Assembly (NCBI GenBank): GCA_002812745.2
Contig: NCSJ02000117.1
Location: forward strand, 58,270 to 122,269
Reading direction: 5' to 3'
DNA length: 64,000 nt
Source of the DNA: Scytalidium lignicola
Lineage: Eukaryota; Ascomycota; Leotiomycetes
The notes below the pieces were generated by a model that saw only the letters and a list, made by a program, of their open reading frames with translations, had not been told where the DNA came from and made no database searches. Shown piece by piece: positions 58,207-64,000 of the stretch (within the stretch, counting starts at the first letter, position 1; each line of letters opens with the position of its first letter). The translations under genes and the position numbers were made by a program.

Positions 58207-60273
58207 GAGAATTTTTTTGACCGAATCAGGAGATTATCTGACGCTATTTTAGTCACTATAAAGAATCATTGTATTTACTCGTGGAAATTAAATATAGATG
58301 TGTCTACAGTGGCAAGTACGTAAGGGGGTGCAAGAAAAGGCTCGCGCACCCCCTGCAGGCCTTTAAACCAATCAAGTGCGTTGCCTTGTCTAAAATCCAC
58401 GCTGCTTTAATATCAATAAGCGATTACACTATCACCTAGGATGTCATCCGCACGTGGCTTTCATCCCTAGGCTTGGTTCTGCCACAGGCCTTATCTGGGG
58501 CGCCGGGCTCTGACTTAGGTTGCAGTCGATGGAAGAGATGGTGTCTCGCGAATCGACGAAATTCAACGTACCTTCGCTGTTGCATAGTGTCTTGATTGCC
58601 ACGAGACGTGAGACGGCTTTACAGACGGCTGAGCCCAAGCTCTGGATCAGCCATAGTCAACGACTGCAACACGAGGACGCGTAGGAACTGGCCCAAGGTC
58701 TGTATGGCACGATGACTGCGAAATCAGACGGGTAATACGCGTACTAGCCGGCCAAGGAGCTCATTGAAGGAATATGTTGGAGATGGATGCCTTCGGAAGA
58801 AAAAAAAGTTCTGCTGCCGCAGCAGCTGAAAACTTGATGTCTAAATCCCGCGAGAAGGCCCCGATTTCGCAGATTACTGTACCTTACGTACAGGGTCTGT
58901 TACAGTATGTTCAAGTTTTTGTTTGCGACTTTCGTGCCTGGACCAACTACGCCAGGCATTAAAGTTATTACTAAGCTGGATGTGGCGCACCAGGTACCAT
59001 AGTACCTCCAGCCACTCTTGGCCTTCATTCCTAAGGCCTTGTGATGAAATTACAGTGTAAATATTGCGGGGTTGTTTTGCACTAACCAAAATCGCCATTC
59101 GCTTTGATCCGAGGTGCAGATCCGCGTAGCAATCATATATAAACTTGTGCGCTATAGTAGCCACAAGGCTAATGACGATTTCCTATATAAGTGTGAGGCC
59201 TTAGAGCTTGGATAAGATCTTTTTATGAGTATTAGAGATAATATAAACTTGGTAGTAGAGCTGTAGTAAAGGAACCCTATTATATTATAAAAGGAGACTC
59301 TTTGTAAATCAAGTATGAAAGCAATAGTGTAAATATGATTTTCTAGTAGAAGGAGTTTAGGGTGTCCGGGAGTAGCCATGGAATATAACTTATNAAAAAT
59401 TTATAGGAGATATTGAGGTGTATACAAATTTTAAGATACTTAAAGTCAAAGTACCTATTAATTTTTCCGGTACATAGGGTTTTCCGGCACGCAGGGATGG
59501 ACGTTAATGCTTCGCAGGCGGACCTCTCTGACGAGGACGCATCCTCTTCGGAGGATGCTGAGTCAGATGAGGAGGACGATGATGGCGATGGCATTAATCT
59601 TTTATTTTGACTTGTTGTCGTTATTATGACTATCGTTGTCATTTTGCAATTTACTCTTTATGATTTCCTTCTATGACATTGCCTGGCTAGTTGATGGATG
59701 AATTTCATGGTTACCTTCAAGTACCATTGTTTGGCCTCTAAACTCTTCCTCGGCGTACAAAACTCACTGAGTAGTTGACCTTGAACCTGTTTCTCATAAC
59801 GGGAAGTCGGAGTATAGAATTCGAAATGTTTGGAGCTTATAATCATTTTCTAAAGACTAAGTAGGTAATGGTTCAGGTAGGAGTAAGAGCTTTTATAGTC
59901 CNTTTTTTTAATTAATTTTGTTCGTGGTACATTTATGGTGAATAATGCCAAATATGGTATTCAGAACTCCAATCAATTTGTTTATTCACCCTGGGATATC
60001 TGGCCCCCTGCTCAGAAGATTGAAAGACAAACTTGGGAATTAAACACGTCTATCACCACCACTTGACTACTATTATTTCACCTCTAGACTTATTCTACAG
60101 ATATTATTCTGCTGTCTAAGTCTGTACCCTCGAATATCTTGGATTGCTTCATATTCGAGAGGTCCTTTGCCGCATAGTCACCAAACTGGAGATGTACCCT
60201 TATCTCAGCTTATTCAAATCTTTTGCATTCCGTATAATCTTCTCTATAAACTCCTTGAACTGTAAGGAGATGA
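58207..60273. other. AT-rich degenerate region
   Basis: Apart from the second hairpin copy this stretch has no supported gene. A plus-strand open stretch at about 59480-59610 encodes FRHAGMDVNASQADLSDE followed by an acidic Ser/Asp/Glu tail and TGA. It may be the last exon of an old gene, with an acceptor TACATAG just upstream. Other short frames show no homology. Runs with n lie near 59395 and 59902. Confidence 0.35.
58316..58360. repeat. hairpin repeat, copy 2
   Basis: This copy starts GTACGTAAGGGGGTGC and ends GCACCCCCTGCAGGC. The stem AGGGGGTGC (58323-58331) pairs perfectly with GCACCCCCT (58346-58354). Differences from copy 1 fall mostly at the loop base, and one of them extends the stem by one pair. 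Confidence 0.85.
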
Positions 60274-60349
60274 TTCTACTTTGCCTCTTGAGTTTTACTT
60301 TATCTCTTAAGTTCTACTTTGCCTCTTAAGTTTTACTTTGTCTCTTGAG
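60274..60349. repeat. 19 bp tandem repeat, four copies
   Basis: Four exact-length units of the form TTYTACTTTRYCTCTTRAG lie head to tail. Units 1 and 3 begin TTCT and units 2 and 4 begin TTTT, so the array looks like two copies of a 38 bp unit. Confidence 0.9.
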
Positions 60350-60388
60350 TTATAGGCTGTAAGTACTCCAAAATGTTATAGCTTGGCA

Positions 60389-60421
60389 GTTGCTAACCTG
60401 TTGCTAACCTGTTGCTAGGCT
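60389..60421. repeat. 11 bp tandem repeat, three copies
   Basis: Three units of GTTGCTAACCT, the last changed to GTTGCTAGGCT. It lies 40 bp after the 19 bp array. Confidence 0.85.
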
Positions 60422-60567
60422 GCGGTCAAAACTGCATAAATTGCCGTGTCGAAAAGCTTGCAATTTGCAAAGAACGCGAAGACTATGCCTCAAGCTAAGT
60501 TGTAACAGCTGAGGCTACAGTTTTCAATGATATCGTTGGGCTATCTTCTTCTGTAGAATAGTTGTGT

Positions 60568-60755
60568 ATGCCTTCGGGCCTATTAGATCGTTATGTGAAG
60601 CCTTTGACCGAAAGCGGTGCTCTGGCAGGAGGAAGTAGGGGAGGGGGAAGCGTGCCAATGTGGATGAAATCTCTTCGGCACCAAAACGGCTTAAGAAAAA
60701 GGGTACAGATAGTGAGCTAGAAGGGCTTCAGGACGAGTTATACCTTGTCTCCTGA
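60568..60755 (+). pseudogene. decayed coding fragment A
   Basis: The plus strand opens with MPSGLLDRYVKPLTESGAL, then a second frame takes over with GRGKRANVDEISSAPKRLKK and SELEGLQDELYLVS before TGA. Codon use and the charged, low-complexity pattern look like real protein, but the frame breaks between the two halves. No family is recognised. It may belong with fragment B 190 bp downstream. Confidence 0.35.
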
Positions 60756-60944
60756 GTTCTACAGACATCTTTTCAACTTTGTGGCCGCACTGTATCCACT
60801 CGCCTAGACACTTTTCAGTTATAATTTTTATATCTGATATTATCAACAATTGTATGTAATATTACTCAGATTAAATTATAGCAAATTATATATACTAATC
60901 CACTTAATTATAGTATTTATCATGGTTAGTAAATAAAAAGATAG

Positions 60945-61148
60945 TTACTTAAATCTTTGAATAAAAATAAGGAGCAAAATCCAAAGAAACGAAAAGCTGA
61001 AGATGAATTATCAACGAATGCTCATACTATCAAAGCATAAACACAAACTGCAGCACTTCAATGTGTTAAAAAGCAAATTGAGATGGTAAAACTAGATGAT
61101 ATAGCTGTGAGAAGAGAAAAATGCTCTCAAACCATATTAAATAAATAA
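60945..61148 (+). pseudogene. decayed coding fragment B
   Basis: A 68-codon stretch ends in TAA and is interrupted by one TAA at 61038-61040. It reads KEQNPKKRKAEDELSTNAHT before the stop and TAALQCVKKQIEMVKLDD, then RREKCSQTILNK after it. The composition resembles the basic, helical C-terminus of many fungal transposases or nuclear proteins. The stop could come from CAA to TAA, as repeat-induced point mutation would make. Family unknown. Confidence 0.4.
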
Positions 61149-62129
61149 GTAATGACAACAATTAAAAAAGTAAATAAGAACGATAGTTTTATTGACAACG
61201 GTACATACACGTGTATTGAAGTGACAAAAAGTACGATTAAAAGTCAACTATAGGACTATCCTTTTATTGTTGTATTTCTTGTAATTACGGCTTCCTTGCG
61301 ATTGATGGACAAGCGGCTCGAGAAGTTGGACGTTGGCCAGATCACACAGTTCGCTGGCATGAGGATTAAATGTGGCATCTAGCAGTGGCAAGATGCTGTT
61401 GATCTTTTTCAGACCAAATCGATTGAGCCTAGGAACTTAGATTAGTGATGGAAGAATGGGAGAAGCATCATCTTCTTTTCGAGGGGAATATGCTCACGTG
61501 AATCCTGCCCCCGGGTGGGAGGAGAAGGAGGATTCCTTGTCCGTAGCAACGGCAGCAGCGATACCAGACTCATTTGCGATACTGTTGTGAGGTAACAAGA
61601 ATCAGATCACACTACTATTGGTATTATTGCTGGTGGTGATCCTCTTAGATACCCATCTGTATTAGCTTTGCTTTGTCTGGCCCTGAACTTGGCCTGCAAA
61701 CTCCTTCTATTTATAGGGGGTCTCGTTCTATGGATGTGGATTTTTATAGTATGCCACATAATTAAGCAAAAGTGAATTATTATTTAATGAAATCCCGATT
61801 CTTGGTTCCTTAAAGTTAAGAGTAACGAGTCTCACGTTCTAAATCTTTAATTGAATATATAGGAAAATCTGGAAGAATCAGCTTTTTTTTGAAGACAAAA
61901 AAAAAACTTGGGGATTTATGGATTCAATAAATCATCTTCTTGTTAAGCTACAAGAAAGAGCTGATACCGTAGAATCCATTTTCACTATGGCAGGAAGATC
62001 GGCAACTATCAAAGATCCACATCATTTTTCTGTAACTTTGACCTGAGAAGGAGTAAAGGAACTTTTGTAATCATTCTAAGAAAATTGGCATTAAACTACC
62101 AGGGGAGATATACATATACTCAATATCGA
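61149..62129. other. AT-rich region without a gene
   Basis: Short frames near 61290-61440 (for example MDKRLEKLDVGQITQFAGM) look slightly protein-like but are broken by stops. Nothing else is supported. Confidence 0.3.
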
Positions 62130-62450
62130 TTACTCGTCATCATCAATGTAGTCTTCCATCTCTTCATCATCATCATCATCATCTCCTTCTTCTTCTTCGT
62201 CGTCGTCTTCATCGTTAACAATAAAATCCTTCATATTCTCATCCTCATATTCTTCTTCATCTTCATCCTCACTGACGACAATTTCAATATCATCATCGTT
62301 ATCATCATTATCATTAAATTTCCCCCCCCCCAGGCTTTCATCGACATTTAGCCTCCTTAGTACTCCATTTTTCTAAATATTCTCGGACATCCTCTGGGTT
62401 ACTAGCATGTTGAATAAATTTATTCAACTCCTTTTGCGAAACCTTTGGTT
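62130..62450 (-). pseudogene. possible last exon with acidic tail, decayed
   Basis: On the minus strand an acceptor TCCTTAG precedes PKVSQKELNKFIQHASNPED and VREYLEKWSTKEAKCR, then TGA. An overlapping frame continues through ten Gs into a strongly acidic tail (SEDEDEEEYEDEN, EEEEGDDDDDDEEMEDY) and stops at 62130. The two frames may be one gene broken by an indel. No ATG and no clear family. The GAT/GAA-rich tail alone could be simple repeat. Confidence 0.35.
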
Positions 62451-63511
62451 CTAAGGAGATAATATTAAACCCCCCGCTAATATATAAAGTGAATCTTCTT
62501 CGAAAGTTAAGGTATGTACTTAAATATCTTCACCCGGCGCAAAACTTGGCAAGAACGACCAAAGCAGAATAAAATAATTGTGACTGCAAGATATCACAGG
62601 AGCTCTGATCTGATCTCGCAATTCAAGTGCATAATTTCTAGTTCTAATTAATCCTTTGAACAGTTTAATTAATCCCTAGCGATAAAAGATTAGATTTAAA
62701 TGACAATAAATGGTGTAGATTGACAACGACAGGAAGTAGTAACTTTATGTATATCTGCACAATGAATTGAAATGGTTAGGGACTTCCTGGACGATTGGAG
62801 GTATCACTATTCCTTTATTCCTTCAATAAGTTAGACTTTGTCAACCTTGGCCAAGAAGGGTTGAGGCTTTGAACGAATTTAAAAAGGCTGAGATTTAGTT
62901 TCAAATCTTTGATTTTAATAAATAGAAACCTGAGATGTAGTGTCGTATTCTTACCCCTCCTTCATTTTAGTGGTTGTTGATAAGTGAATTAGTGCGGGGT
63001 CTTGTTCTGAGATAAGGAAAAATAAAATAAAATCAGCCTTCAACAAGAACTGTACTGCTATATTAAAGATCCAATCTTCAACATCGTTCACCAATTGATC
63101 TTTCAGTGATCAGTAGATTGAATTGTCTCATTTCGGATAATGAAGATTCATACCCTGGACAACTAAAACCTTCCTACGAGTTTATATACCCTTTTTGACG
63201 ATAGATTTTGTCATTCTGATAAGTGAGAAATTGAGATAAAGCTCTAGTGGGGAAATATTGAGGGACCATCAACCCCACCTTTAAACGCCCTCTCACGCCC
63301 TTTCTCCCTTTCTCCCTTTTCTAATTGACTACGCGTAGATAAAAGGTAGCTAAAGTCTAACGGTGTATAATTAAACGCTATCCAATTTCCAGTACTCTAA
63401 ATAAACAATACTTCTCTCTTTTACTCACCACCTACCTATCCATCTATTCCCTACAATCAGAGCAGGAAGTTTAAATCCAACATATCCAACAAAAGCATTG
63501 GAAAATTGACA
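62451..63511. other. AT-rich intergenic region
   Basis: About 1.06 kb with no supported gene. The last 300 bp are CT-rich (repeated CCCTTTCTCC near 63300) and probably form the promoter of the downstream FAD oxidase gene. Confidence 0.35.
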
Positions 63512-63573
63512 TAAACAGAAAACAGAAAACAGAAAACAGAAAACAGAAAACAGAAAACAGAAAAGAGAAAAGA
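63512..63573. repeat. AAAACAG heptamer microsatellite in 5' leader
   Basis: About seven to eight tandem AAAACAG units, the last ones changed to AAAAGAG, end seven bases before the ATG of the FAD oxidase gene. The tract would lie in the 5' untranslated leader as an A-rich, unstructured stretch. Confidence 0.9.
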
Positions 63574-63579
63574 AAAAAT

Positions 63580-64000
63580 ATGCCTCCACCACCCAACCCT
63601 CCCAAATCAATCATAATCGTAGGCGCAGGCGTCTTCGGCCTCTCCACCGCCCTCGCTCTCTCCAACCGACCAACCTTCTCCTCCTCCACCACCAAAATCA
63701 CCCTCCTCGAAGCCTCTCCCGACCATCCCAACCCAACCGGTTCCTCAGTCGACACTTCGCGCATCATCCGCGCTGATTACCCGCAGCTTGCCTATGCAAA
63801 ACTGGCTCTCGAGGCGCAGGAACTCTGGCGGAATCGTGAGGATGAGGGTTGGGGTGGTGAAGGGCGATACACGGAGACGGGGTTTGCGCTGGTGGTGGAT
63901 AGGGAGTGTAAGGAGGGGTATGAGTATGTGAAGAGGACGATGGAGAATACGANGGGGCGTGCTTAGGGAGGTTGTTAGAGAGGAGGAAGGAGAAGGAGAC
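63580..64000 (+). CDS. DAO-type FAD oxidase, 5' part (fructosyl amino acid/sarcosine oxidase-like)
   Basis: Only the first 140 or so codons lie in the window. The protein opens with the FAD-binding Rossmann motif SIIIVGAGVFGLSTALAL (GxGxxG), followed by ITLLEASPDHPNPTGSSVDT and SRIIRADYPQLAYAKLALEA. The conserved SRIIRADY stretch is typical of the fructosyl amino acid oxidase and sarcosine oxidase group, where the Arg and following residues contact FAD. These peroxisomal or cytosolic enzymes oxidise glycated or N-methyl amino acids, giving hydrogen peroxide. Near 63952 an n causes an early TAG; if it is dropped, the frame continues to the window edge. Substrate class is inferred from the N-terminus only. 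Confidence 0.85.

Noticed and set aside
62085..62351. Ile/Phe-rich plus-strand ORF
   Set aside because: Translation of a TCATCA/TTC simple repeat; the opposite strand gives the acidic tail instead.
1..64000. CRISPR array, integrase or phage features
   Set aside because: The window is eukaryotic with spliced genes; no regularly spaced identical repeats with unique spacers were seen.

Overview
The window is nuclear DNA of a filamentous ascomycete (Pezizomycotina). Genes carry short GT-AG introns of about 45-115 bp, there are no operons, and the gene set is fungal: a GPI-anchored GH16 glucanase, a secreted GH65 acid trehalase, a Zn2Cys6 regulator, a MARVEL protein and a hydrolase-NACHT-ankyrin receptor. 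Gene flavour and AT-rich spacers suggest Leotiomycetes, but that is inference. Many single n characters sit inside homopolymers, and several frames close only if one base there is dropped or added, so homopolymer length errors in the assembly are likely.

Layout. 0.5-2.3 kb: a dead NmrA-like gene split by about 640 bp of unrelated DNA. 2.7-6.4 kb: Mep/Amt ammonium transporter and a small Zn2Cys6 protein. 6.4-10 kb: no recognisable gene. 10-12.5 kb: complex I 24 kDa subunit and an aquaporin with altered NPA boxes. 13.9-19.9 kb: MARVEL protein, ER DnaJ ending in KDEL, and a divergently transcribed Prp2/DHX16-type splicing helicase. 20-27.6 kb: methyltransferase, DUF92/TMEM19 membrane protein, a coiled-coil protein with frame breaks, and a TPR-like protein. 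29.9-35.8 kb: GH16 cell-wall protein and a Vps62-family protein. 35.8-39.7 kb: no supported gene. 39.7-47 kb: FAD monooxygenase, TFIIIC triple-barrel subunit, DUF985 cupin, ArfGAP-UBA-polyQ protein. 48-51.4 kb: acid trehalase. 52.3-57.7 kb: a 1655-residue NLR-type protein. 58-63.5 kb: AT-rich, gene-poor, with paired hairpins, tandem repeats and decayed coding pieces. 63.58 kb to the end: 5' part of a DAO-type FAD oxidase.

Most genes are unrelated housekeeping or secreted functions with no cluster logic. The two accessory-looking zones are the NmrA pseudogene at the left and the NLR with its degenerate flank at the right. The NLR is the best candidate for a self/non-self recognition or immunity locus. 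I found no CRISPR array, rRNA, convincing tRNA or intact transposon.
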